From positions 62,001 to 126,000 of the forward strand of contig NZ_LJAL01000007.1 of NCBI RefSeq assembly GCF_001419985.1: 64,000 nt of DNA, read 5' to 3'. A program made the translations under genes and the position numbers. This DNA comes from Loktanella sp. 5RATIMAR09. Its GTDB lineage: Bacteria > Pseudomonadota > Alphaproteobacteria > Rhodobacterales > Rhodobacteraceae. The notes beneath the pieces are model-generated. The model saw only the letters and a list, made by a program, of their open reading frames with translations, made no database searches and was not told where the DNA came from. This document shows, one piece after another, positions 56,509 to 64,000 of this stretch (positions within the stretch are counted from its first letter, which is position 1; each line of letters opens with the position of its first letter).

Positions 56509-57567
56509 TCAGGCCACAAATTGTGAACCGTTGTTTTCCAAATAAGCGTTCCTGACTTGGTCGCTGACGGCGACAAACGCGTTTACGCAGCTTGGGTCAA
56601 AGTGGTGACCTGATTGTCTTAAGATTTCATCAAGCGCGTCATCAAAATCCCACGCCGGCTTGTAGCTCCGCTCGGTACACAAGGCGTCAAATACATCTGC
56701 AATGGCGACAATTCTTGCCGACAGGGGAATCTCTTCACCAGACAGCCCGTGAGAATAGCCAGACCCATCCCACTTCTCGTGATGATAGAGCGCAATCTCG
56801 TGCGCCATTTTTATGAGGTCGCTATCGCCATCTGACAGGATCTCGGCACCAATCATGGTATGGGTCTGGATGATGTCACGTTCATCGGGCGTCAGCTTGG
56901 CAGATTTGTGAAGGATGGCATCAATGATGCCTATCTTGCCGGCGTCATGAAGCGGCGCGGCCAGGTAGACTGTCCTGCAAAAGTGTTCACTCAAGCCCAT
57001 CTGTTGTGCGATCAGACTGGCACAGGTGGCCACCCTGGAAATGTGTCCGCCGGTTGACCCATCGCGCATCTCAATTGCGCGCGACAGTCGCCAGATCAGT
57101 TCTTCCTCGCGGATTCTGAGGTGCTGCGTTGCCCGCTGCACCTCCAGATCAAGGGTTTTTGCCCGCTCCAAAAGCGCAAGCTGTGCCTTGCGCAACGCAA
57201 GCAGGTTTTTCACACGCACCCGAAGCTCTTCCGGATCAAAAGGCTTGTTGACGAAATCAGTGACCCCCGCTTTGACGGCTTCCAGGCGCAAGGCACGATT
57301 TTCGTCGGCTGTCAGCATAATGACCGGAACGGCCTTGTAGCCCGGCAAGAGCCGAAGCCGTTCAACAAGCTCTACACCGTTGATTTCCGGCATCTGATAG
57401 TCAACCAGAACCAAATCAAAGCTGGTTTCATCGCATCGCGCCAGCGCGCGCATCGCAGATGAGTAACTTTCTATCTGATGATCGTCAGCGCGTTTCAGGA
57501 CTGCGCTGATGACGTTCAGGCTGACTACCGCATCATCAACCACGCAAATACGCATAGGATGCCCCAT
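56509..57567 (-). CDS. response regulator with HD-GYP c-di-GMP phosphodiesterase domain
   Basis: A 352-residue protein: REC domain with phospho-Asp in FDLVLVDYQMPEINGVEL and Lys in FVNKPFDP, a coiled linker, then an HD-GYP domain with LHDAGKIGIIDAIL and HHEKWDGSGYSHGLSGEEIP. The GYP triad reads GYS, so the partner interaction may differ, though the metal HD residues are intact. It probably lowers c-di-GMP. ATG at 57567 follows GGAGAACGCGCGGTT; ATG at 57555 and an open frame to 57717 are alternatives. Likely downstream of the hybrid kinase by proximity. Confidence 0.9.
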   Translation of the reverse strand: MGHPMRICVVDDAVVSLNVISAVLKRADDHQIESYSSAMRALARCDETSFDLVLVDYQMPEINGVELVERLRLLPGYKAVPVIMLTADENRALRLEAVKAGVTDFVNKPFDPEELRVRVKNLLALRKAQLALLERAKTLDLEVQRATQHLRIREEELIWRLSRAIEMRDGSTGGHISRVATCASLIAQQMGLSEHFCRTVYLAAPLHDAGKIGIIDAILHKSAKLTPDERDIIQTHTMIGAEILSDGDSDLIKMAHEIALYHHEKWDGSGYSHGLSGEEIPLSARIVAIADVFDALCTERSYKPAWDFDDALDEILRQSGHHFDPSCVNAFVAVSDQVRNAYLENNGSQFVA

Positions 57568-58402
57568 AACCGCGCGTTCTCCATCCGTTTGTGTGGCATA
57601 TTCATACGGGATAGACGCAACGCTTTGAAAGCAATGAGTGTTTCGGATTTTATTCAAATGCCCTGCATCAAGACCGTCAGCCTGCTCCGACGCTGACCAG
57701 CGAGGGTGGCCGGTCAAGGTTCATGCACCACAGCAGGGCATTGGTCACGCCGCACAAAACGCTGGTCGCGTGCGCTTGGTAAATCTGCGCCCCGCGTGTC
57801 ACAGACAGGGCTGTTGCAGGCTCGCGTTCATATGCTTGCTTGAAAAAAATGGGGGCCCGTGAAGCTTCTTGACGACAAGGAAACTATATTGGCGGCTCAT
57901 GAACAACACACTCGAGCCATCGACAAGATCGCGTTGCGACACCAATCCTCGCGCATGAAACGTCTGGGTAGTATTGCGTGCGATAGGTTCCACGGGTCCC
58001 TCACTGAAAGTACTGAAAAGTCTTGTTGAAGGCACCGCAGGATACGCCGCCTCCTAATTCAAACGCTGCAAACGGCTGTGAACAGCACGCCGCGGCAACC
58101 GAGTTTCGCGCTGCCGAACGCGTCGAGATACGGCTTTGCAGCGGCCTGCGCTTCGGCGATATCGCTGAAGGTACGACCTGCTGAAAAACCAACTTCAATA
58201 CACTTTCTCAAATCCTTTCGTTCTTCAAAATTTCTTACGCCAAGGGCCGTTTGAATTGTCCGTCGGCCTGTTTGTTTTAGGCCGCGGCGACCCACACCGA
58301 TGTGCGCAGGGACACATTTTGCATGAAGTCGGCCCTTTTTTTGCCAGTTGGCTATCGTAGAGTGTAAAGCTAGAGTTCCCGAGCAATAAAATTGGGGCAA
58401 CG
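57568..58402. other. 835-bp region between the HD-GYP and Crp/Fnr genes, no confident gene
   Basis: No recognised gene. On the minus strand the frame from 58433 to 58059 is open for 124 codons and its second half (GVRNFEERKDLRKC, then RTFSDIAEAQAAAKPYLDAF) reads like protein, but the N-terminal half does not and I know no family. Frames at 57799-58035 look random. The region may hold the promoters of the two divergent genes and degraded coding DNA. Confidence 0.4.
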
Positions 58403-59098
58403 ATGTCCGTAGACGAAGCGACCCGGCACTCATTGAAACACTGTGGCCTGCTGCGCGACATGGATCAGCTGGCGTTGGATGCAGTCCTCCAGAAAATGAC
58501 CGTCTTGCACGTCCCTCGTGGCAAGCTGATCATGATGCACGGCGACAAGACGACCGAGACATATTTCCTGCTCTCCGGGACCGTCATCGGACAGGTCATG
58601 GCCGCAAGCGGGCGCGAAATCCTGTTTACCGAAATTGCCCAAGGGGGGTATTTCGGAGAACTGGCATCATTGGATGGCAATGCCCGTTCAATTACAATTT
58701 CGGCGCATTCGGACTGCGTGTTGGGCAGGCTTCAGGGTGCAGATTTCCTTGCGCTTTTGCGCATGTATCCGCAATTGGCGATCAATCTGGCCACAGATCT
58801 TGGCACACGCCTGCGGCGCATGAATGACCGGGTGTTCGGACTTGTGGTCCATAACGTCGAAACGCGGGTACGCGTCAGGCTGATGCAACTGGCCCAAGAG
58901 CAGGAACAGCTGGTCAACGGCGGTGTGATCACCAAGGCCCCAACCCACGAAGTGATCTCGAATTTCATCGGTGCCAACCGTGAGGCCGTCAGCCGCGTCA
59001 TCGCCCGACTGAACCGCGATGGCGTTATCACGTCGAAACGCGGCGTGATCACAATTAACGATGTCGATACTTTGCTGGATACCGAAGACGCGGTTTGA
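58403..59098 (+). CDS. Crp/Fnr-family transcriptional regulator
   Basis: A 231-residue regulator. cNMP-binding-type beta roll (LIMMHGDKTTETYFLLSG, FGELASLDGNARS) followed by a helix-turn-helix THEVISNFIGANREAVSRV. FNR-type iron-sulfur control is unlikely, since only one Cys lies near the N-terminus. Members of this branch sense nucleotides, NO or redox. A class III cyclase gene lies 4 kb downstream on the same strand, so cAMP/cGMP control is a possible link (inference). Confidence 0.9.
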   Translation: MSVDEATRHSLKHCGLLRDMDQLALDAVLQKMTVLHVPRGKLIMMHGDKTTETYFLLSGTVIGQVMAASGREILFTEIAQGGYFGELASLDGNARSITISAHSDCVLGRLQGADFLALLRMYPQLAINLATDLGTRLRRMNDRVFGLVVHNVETRVRVRLMQLAQEQEQLVNGGVITKAPTHEVISNFIGANREAVSRVIARLNRDGVITSKRGVITINDVDTLLDTEDAV

Positions 59099-59226
59099 CG
59101 TGCGCTGGCGCACATCGAACCACCTGTGCAGATGATTGAGTGCCGGGACCGATCAAGCGGAGGTCCCTTTGTTTCAGGGCCCGTGTGCCGCGCCTTTCCA
59201 AAACACATATCATTCAGGGGAATCCC

Positions 59227-61473
59227 ATGGAACGTCATCAAAGAAACCGCCGTATCGTCACCACGCTATCGGATTTTCACGCCCGCGAAAGAGATGCGGG
59301 TCGCATGGATCTGAAGAACAGCAAGGGCTCAACATCGCTCGCGGGCTGGTTTCTGGGCCCATTGGCCGAAAACCAGGAGGTGCTGGACAAATCCATCGCC
59401 AAGGCGATTGCCGCGCATTGCGACGCGCGGCGCGAATATGGTGCACAGTTTCGCGATCCGCCCTTTGTGACGTCTGAAATTAAGGCCTCTGACGACTATC
59501 GCAAAACCATCGCCACACTGGACACCAAGCTTGAGGATCTGCTGGGCGCGCTTCACGGCTCTATCCCGCTGTCAAGCTATCGCAACCAGTCACATATGTA
59601 TTGGGATATCACGATGCCCGGTGCCATCGGATACTTTGCAGCGATGCTTTATAACCAGAACAACGTCGCCGCCGAAGCATCACCGGTCACCACCCTGCTT
59701 GAGATCGAGGTCGGCAAGGATCTGTCGCGCATGCTGGGCTATCACGTACCCAACGACGCGGAGACAGCCCAAGGTGCGCTGACACCATGGGCGCATATCA
59801 CCTGTGACGGATCTGTCGCGAATGGCGAATCCATGTGGGCGGCGCGTAACCTCAAATACATGCCCATCACCATCGCCGAGGCGATCCGCAACGAACCTGA
59901 CATGGCAGGGGGCAAGGAGGTTAAAGTCACCCTCGCCGATGGACGTTCGGTCAAACTGCTTGATCTGGACTGTTGGGAATTGCTGAACGTCGCAATTGAT
60001 GATGTCATCGCGCTGTCACCGCGCCTGCAATCTGATTTCGGGATCACACCCGAGGCGATCAAGGCGGCCTTGGACAAATACTCTGTCCAGAACCTTGGCC
60101 TTGCGGAATACCAGCAACGTTTCATCGCAAAAGACACGCAAAACCTGCCGGTCGTTCTTGCACCTGCCACGGCGCATTACTCATGGCCCAAAAGTGCGGC
60201 CCTGATCGGGCTGGGGGCCAACCAGTTGTGGCGAATTCACGTCGATCAGGACGGACGTATGCGCATGGATCACCTGCGTGAAACCTTGCAGCGCTGCCTC
60301 GACGACAAGCGCCCGATCCTCGAAGTGGTCGCCGTCATCGGCTCGACCGAAGAAAGTGCCGTTGATCCGCTGGCCGATATGGTGGAACTGCGCGATGAAT
60401 TCCGCAGGAAAGGTCTGGAATTCACGCTCCACATCGACGGGGCATGGGGCGGTTACTTTGCCTCTATGCTGCGCGACAGCAAAGAACCGGTTGATCCCGA
60501 TCAGGGCGGAGCACTCGAACAGACGCCGGCCTTGATCATGAGCGATTATGTCATGCGTCAGTACCATGCCTTTGCGCAGGCTGACACGCAGACGGTTGAT
60601 CCGCATAAGGCGGGCTTTATCCCCTACCCCGCCGGAGCACTTTGCTATCGCAACGGGGCGATGCGCGACATGATCACCTTTACAGCGCCTGTGGTCTATC
60701 ACGGCGGCGTTGATCCCACGGTCGGCGTTTACGGGATCGAAGGGTCCAAACCCGGGGCGGCGGCGGCGGGAGTTTATCTCTCCCACGCCATGATCAGACC
60801 GGATAAGTCAGGCTATGGGAAACTGCTGGGCAAATGTATTTTCAACTCCAAACGGCTTTATGCCGAGCTCGTGGCACTTGATGGCACGGACGATTACATC
60901 AAGGTGGTGCCGTTCCAGCGCCTGCCATGCGAAAAGACCGGCAAAGGCAATCACGCTCGCGCCGCAGAGATCGCCTACATCCGCGAAAATTTCGTACCCC
61001 GCGACAATAATGATCTGGTCGCATTCCTGCTGAATGATCAAAAGGCGCTGGATCTGTTCAAGGAGCTGGGCTCCGATCAGAATATCGTCACCTATGCGGT
61101 GAATTTCAAAACTTCGGAAGGCTGGAACACGGATGTTGCGCTGATGAATGCCGTGAACACCGCCATCTACAAGGCCCTGTCGATCAGCACCTTCAACGGT
61201 GGCACTGTGCCGGAAAATCCTATGTTTGTGACCTCTTCTGCCTTCGATGTGCCCAGTTATGGACAAAGTTTTGTGGATGCCTATGGCGCACGCGCCGGGT
61301 TGGCCCCCACGCAAGGAACCGCGATCTCTTTCCTGATCTCAACCACACAGGATCCGTGGGTTTCGGCAACAGCAGAGGGGAATTATCTCCCCAAAGTTGT
61401 TGCGGCCTTCAAAGCGGCTGCTAAAACAGCCGTGGACGATGTGCTGCGGCTACACGGGCTGACACACGGCTGA
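59227..61473 (+). CDS. PLP-dependent group II decarboxylase
   Basis: A 748-residue amino-acid decarboxylase of the group II family. The substrate Lys-PLP motif is TVDPHKAGFIPYPAG; the Asp and His of the cofactor site are in LHIDGAWGGYF and near the N-terminal half. The long length fits tyrosine/glutamate-type members with extra terminal regions. ATG at 59227 follows AGGGGAATCCC; an ATG at 59140 is open in frame but has no better site. Substrate unknown. First gene of a run with FIST and cyclase genes. Confidence 0.88.
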   Translation: MERHQRNRRIVTTLSDFHARERDAGRMDLKNSKGSTSLAGWFLGPLAENQEVLDKSIAKAIAAHCDARREYGAQFRDPPFVTSEIKASDDYRKTIATLDTKLEDLLGALHGSIPLSSYRNQSHMYWDITMPGAIGYFAAMLYNQNNVAAEASPVTTLLEIEVGKDLSRMLGYHVPNDAETAQGALTPWAHITCDGSVANGESMWAARNLKYMPITIAEAIRNEPDMAGGKEVKVTLADGRSVKLLDLDCWELLNVAIDDVIALSPRLQSDFGITPEAIKAALDKYSVQNLGLAEYQQRFIAKDTQNLPVVLAPATAHYSWPKSAALIGLGANQLWRIHVDQDGRMRMDHLRETLQRCLDDKRPILEVVAVIGSTEESAVDPLADMVELRDEFRRKGLEFTLHIDGAWGGYFASMLRDSKEPVDPDQGGALEQTPALIMSDYVMRQYHAFAQADTQTVDPHKAGFIPYPAGALCYRNGAMRDMITFTAPVVYHGGVDPTVGVYGIEGSKPGAAAAGVYLSHAMIRPDKSGYGKLLGKCIFNSKRLYAELVALDGTDDYIKVVPFQRLPCEKTGKGNHARAAEIAYIRENFVPRDNNDLVAFLLNDQKALDLFKELGSDQNIVTYAVNFKTSEGWNTDVALMNAVNTAIYKALSISTFNGGTVPENPMFVTSSAFDVPSYGQSFVDAYGARAGLAPTQGTAISFLISTTQDPWVSATAEGNYLPKVVAAFKAAAKTAVDDVLRLHGLTHG

Positions 61474-61502
61474 ACACGACAATAAAACCAGAAGGGGTCT
61501 CT

Positions 61503-62654
61503 ATGCTGAAAGTTGCAACAGGTTGGTCCGACGATCCCGAAAGTACAACTGCAGCACAAGAGGCCCTCGACATGGCCGTGTCAGCATTGGACGGCCATGT
61601 TCCGAAAGCCGCCCTCGTCTATGCGGCAATCGACCAGGACCTTTCCGTGATCGGGAAAACATTGCGTGCGCGCTATCCTGATATGTTGGTGGCAGGCGGC
61701 ACGACCGATGGCGAAATCGCTGGCGGTGAAGGGTTCTTGGAAGACAGCCTTGTCATCATGCTGTTTGCGTCAGACAGCCTTGAGTTCGCCGTGGGCATCG
61801 GGCGTAACGCCATTGCAGAGCCTGCCCGATCCACCGCCGATGCGGTTGGAATGGCACGCGCAGGATCGGACAAGAAAATCCACCTTGGCATCGCCATGCT
61901 CGAAGGCTTGGGCACGAACATCCACGACCTTGTCGGCGGCCTGCAAGACGCCCTTGGCGCAGGTGTGCCCATTGTCGGCGGCGCTGCGGGCGATCAGCTC
62001 CGGTTTCAGGGCACCCGCCAGATCTGCAATGACATCGTGACAAGCGATGCTGTGGTGATCTTGACCGTGCATGGGGCTGTGAACGTCTCGGTGGGCGTGG
62101 CCACAGGCTATACCCCGCTGGGTCAGCCGCACCATGTGACAAAGGCCGAAGGTGCTGTCGTTCACCAGATCGACAACCGTCCCGCAGCCGAGCTGTATGC
62201 CGACTACCTGCAACAGCCTTCAATCTTTTATCCGCTGGCGGTACAGGACGAAACACGGCGCTCCTTGGTGCTTAGCTCTCCTTTGAATTTCGATGCCGAC
62301 ACAGGTGCGCTGCATCTGGTCAACCCTGTTGCGCAGGGTAGCGTGGTGCAGCTTTCAACAGCATCGCGGCAGGAAATTATTGACGCTGCCCGCAATGCCG
62401 TCGGTCAGGCCGCGGCAGGGATGCAAGGCAACCCCGTCGACGCAGCGCTGCTTTTTTCCTGCGCAGGCCGCCGTGCAACACTGGGGACACGCACCCGCGA
62501 AGAATACGACAACGTACGCACAATTATCGGGGATGATGTACCCATCGCAGGCTTCTACTGCTACGGTGAAATCGGCCCCGAAAAGGCAGGCGGCCCGTCC
62601 TTGACACATACCAATGCATTCGTCGCGGTATTTCTCAGCGCGCCGACAACCTGA
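61503..62654 (+). CDS. FIST-domain sensor protein
   Basis: A 383-residue protein with FIST N (LVAGGTTDGEIAGGEGF, GAGVPIVGGAAGDQL) and FIST C domains (HTNAFVAVFLSAP at the end; PIAGFYCYGEIGP). FIST domains are predicted to bind amino acids or related small ligands and often sit next to signalling enzymes. ATG at 61503 follows GAAGGGGTCTCT; it is 29 nt downstream of the decarboxylase and 17 nt before the cyclase. No membrane helix, so cytoplasmic sensing is expected. Confidence 0.87.
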   Translation: MLKVATGWSDDPESTTAAQEALDMAVSALDGHVPKAALVYAAIDQDLSVIGKTLRARYPDMLVAGGTTDGEIAGGEGFLEDSLVIMLFASDSLEFAVGIGRNAIAEPARSTADAVGMARAGSDKKIHLGIAMLEGLGTNIHDLVGGLQDALGAGVPIVGGAAGDQLRFQGTRQICNDIVTSDAVVILTVHGAVNVSVGVATGYTPLGQPHHVTKAEGAVVHQIDNRPAAELYADYLQQPSIFYPLAVQDETRRSLVLSSPLNFDADTGALHLVNPVAQGSVVQLSTASRQEIIDAARNAVGQAAAGMQGNPVDAALLFSCAGRRATLGTRTREEYDNVRTIIGDDVPIAGFYCYGEIGPEKAGGPSLTHTNAFVAVFLSAPTT

Positions 62655-62671
62655 GCCCAGAAGAAAGACCT

Positions 62672-63493
62672 ATGACCCATCACCCGACACCACAGAACAA
62701 TGAGGTGTTGCGCCTGCAACGGCGGTTGGCAAGGTCGGACATGCGCAGGGCCGAACTTGAACATCTGATCGACACCGGTCAGGCCTTTCAACGCAGCGTG
62801 CTCGCACAGGTCGAAAAGGCCAAGGCCGAATTGCAAAAGCTCAACGAGCAACTGCAACAAGAACAAGCACGCAGTGACAGGCTCTTGCGCTCGATTATGC
62901 CCAATTCGATCGCGGAGGAGTTAAAGCGCCACAACGGCGTCACCCCGCGGCGGTGCGAAAACGCGACGGTCATGTTTGCCGATTTCGTGGGGTTTACGGC
63001 GAAATCAGAAACGCTCGATCCATTGGTGCTTTTGCGAATACTTGATTACTACTATTCCGAATTTGACCGCATCACGGCCCGCCACAGCATCGAAAAGGTA
63101 AAAACGATCGGTGATGCCTACATGTGTGTCGCCGGGCTGAACGACGATCCGGCATCAACCGCCCATGTGATCGCGGCCGCACAAGAGTTTCTTGGCTTTG
63201 TCGCACAGGCCAGACCACCCAGTCTCGATCCGCAAGCCCCCCTTTGGCAAATCAGGATAGGGATCAACTCGGGTCCTGTCTCGACGGGTGTCATCGGGCA
63301 GGAGAGGCTCAGTTTCGATGTCTGGGGCGATACGGTCAACATCGCCTCTCGGATCGTCGATGCAAGCGCACCCAATGAAATCCGTCTGTCACGCAGCAGC
63401 ATGGATTTGCTGCCCGACACGTCAGGTTTCGGATCCTGCGGTCAGGTGAATGCCAAAGGGCGCGGTATGATCGACCTGTTCTGCCCGACCTGA
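62672..63493 (+). CDS. class III adenylate/guanylate cyclase with coiled-coil N-terminus
   Basis: A 273-residue protein. An N-terminal coiled coil (AKAELQKLNEQLQQEQARS) leads into a class III cyclase domain with both metal Asp residues (VMFADFVGFT and TIGDAYMCV), the WGDTVNIASRI loop and a final GLGRGMIDLF-like end. The coiled coil suggests dimerisation and coupling to the FIST protein upstream (inference). Base specificity (A or G) is not clear. Confidence 0.9.
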   Translation: MTHHPTPQNNEVLRLQRRLARSDMRRAELEHLIDTGQAFQRSVLAQVEKAKAELQKLNEQLQQEQARSDRLLRSIMPNSIAEELKRHNGVTPRRCENATVMFADFVGFTAKSETLDPLVLLRILDYYYSEFDRITARHSIEKVKTIGDAYMCVAGLNDDPASTAHVIAAAQEFLGFVAQARPPSLDPQAPLWQIRIGINSGPVSTGVIGQERLSFDVWGDTVNIASRIVDASAPNEIRLSRSSMDLLPDTSGFGSCGQVNAKGRGMIDLFCPT

Positions 63494-63531
63494 AGGGCCG
63501 TGCCGTGGCATAAAAAAGCAGCAACACTCAA

Positions 63532-63559
63532 GACCCCCGCACTGTCCTGTGCGGGGGTC
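63532..63559. terminator. bidirectional hairpin terminator
   Basis: An 11-bp perfect stem (GACCCCCGCAC at 63532-63542, complement at 63549-63559) with a 6-nt loop lies between the cyclase gene and the convergent barrel gene. A T-rich run (GCTTTTTT) lies farther out on the minus side. Confidence 0.72.
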
Positions 63560-63584
63560 ATTTACCAATCGTCATCCGGTCAGG

Positions 63585-64000
63585 TCAGAAGCTGAACTCA
63601 ACCCGCGCGCTGGCGCCAACGGCTTCATAGTCGTCGTCACCAATGCCGTCATATTGCATATTCAGCGACAACTGGTTTGCCGCGCCAAATGCATAGCGCG
63701 CGCCCAGTGACACCTGGCCCTGGCTGCTGTCTGTCCGGGTGAAGCCATCATCAAAGACCGATGTTCTGGCCGCGAACCCAGCCAGCAGATCAAGTGCGCC
63801 ATTACTGACAGCGACAGGCACAACAATATCCAGACCAAGCGTCGCCTCGGTCGTGGTGACGGTCATTGCGCGCACATCAAAGCCATCCCCGTCGACATAG
63901 GCTTCGCTCTCTTCGGTGACATGGGCAAGATCCAGCATCGGGACGAGCATGAAGCGCTCAAACGCAACCTCACCGGCGACATCGAGTGTCAGAAGGCTGC
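63585..64000 (-). CDS. autotransporter-type outer-membrane beta-barrel protein, C-terminal part (partial)
   Basis: The frame is open to the window edge, so the gene continues beyond 64000. The visible 138 residues consist of alternating strands (LSLNMQYDGIGDDDYEAVG) and end ...ASARVEFSF, a terminal Phe as recognised by the BAM machinery. The ALTSV/ARTSVFDDGFTRTD repeats fit an autotransporter barrel. Function of the passenger is unknown. Confidence 0.72.
   Translation of the reverse strand, partial: SLLTLDVAGEVAFERFMLVPMLDLAHVTEESEAYVDGDGFDVRAMTVTTTEATLGLDIVVPVAVSNGALDLLAGFAARTSVFDDGFTRTDSSQGQVSLGARYAFGAANQLSLNMQYDGIGDDDYEAVGASARVEFSF

Noticed and set aside
58403..59098. FNR-type oxygen sensor
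   Set aside because: Crp/Fnr family is clear but the N-terminal Cys cluster needed for a 4Fe-4S centre is absent.

Overview
The window is a GC-rich (roughly 60 %) stretch of an alphaproteobacterial chromosome, most likely a Roseobacter-group Rhodobacteraceae. The evidence is the gene families (DUF6455, DUF6552, DUF1467, DUF484-xerC, Pcs, imuA-imuB-dnaE2), the alphaproteobacterial LexA box GTTC-N7-GTTC, and a repeated GCCTCCGGCGGGAGT element. The bchE-bchJ pair, preceded by PpsR- and FnrL-type boxes, points to an organism that makes bacteriochlorophyll, probably an aerobic anoxygenic phototroph.

Layout. 1-0.6 kb: AT-richer accessory edge with the tail of a HATPase-like protein and a STAS-like DUF4325 partner. 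0.6-11 kb: mostly small housekeeping and conserved genes (a broken IMPACT-family gene, two small secreted proteins sharing a 14-residue Cys motif, ppk2, dgkA, hemolysin III, an M48 lipoprotein, a class II HDAC-like hydrolase, a LysR/SDR pair, nitroreductase, EI24, methylmalonyl-CoA epimerase). 11-20 kb: response regulator, aspS, bchJ-bchE, carB. 19.7-21.6 kb: an AT-rich two-gene cassette of DUF1828/1829 type plus a partner, then an orphan BrnA-like protein. 21.7-37.4 kb: FabH-like synthase, tdk, priA, transaldolase, DUF484-xerC, pcs, ogt, a PaaI thioesterase coupled to ileS, extensin-like protein, tyrA, hisC, rpsD. 37.6-39 kb: a membrane-anchored unknown and a two-gene YdcZ-type transporter.

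39-45.5 kb is a five-gene catabolic operon in which every junction overlaps by 4 nt: HyuA, HyuB, FAD oxidoreductase, HpaI-type aldolase, uronate-dehydrogenase-like enzyme. A chemoreceptor gene diverges from it. 47.6-53.1 kb is the SOS mutagenesis cassette imuA-imuB-dnaE2 with a LexA box in front, followed by tRNA-Ser(GCU) and a decayed IS6-family transposase.

53.8-63.5 kb is signalling-rich: a hybrid histidine kinase with HPt domain behind a molybdopterin-oxidoreductase-like periplasmic protein, a response regulator with an HD-GYP domain, a Crp/Fnr regulator, then a PLP decarboxylase, a FIST sensor and a class III nucleotide cyclase in a row. The window ends inside an outer-membrane beta-barrel (autotransporter-type) gene on the minus strand.

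The candidates for something under-described are the AT-rich cassette at 19.7-21.0 kb, the decarboxylase-FIST-cyclase module at 59.2-63.5 kb, and the hydantoinase-aldolase operon. Several genes carry visible damage or oddities: an in-frame amber in the IMPACT gene, a start-codon frame problem in bchJ, and an SDR lacking its YxxxK pair.
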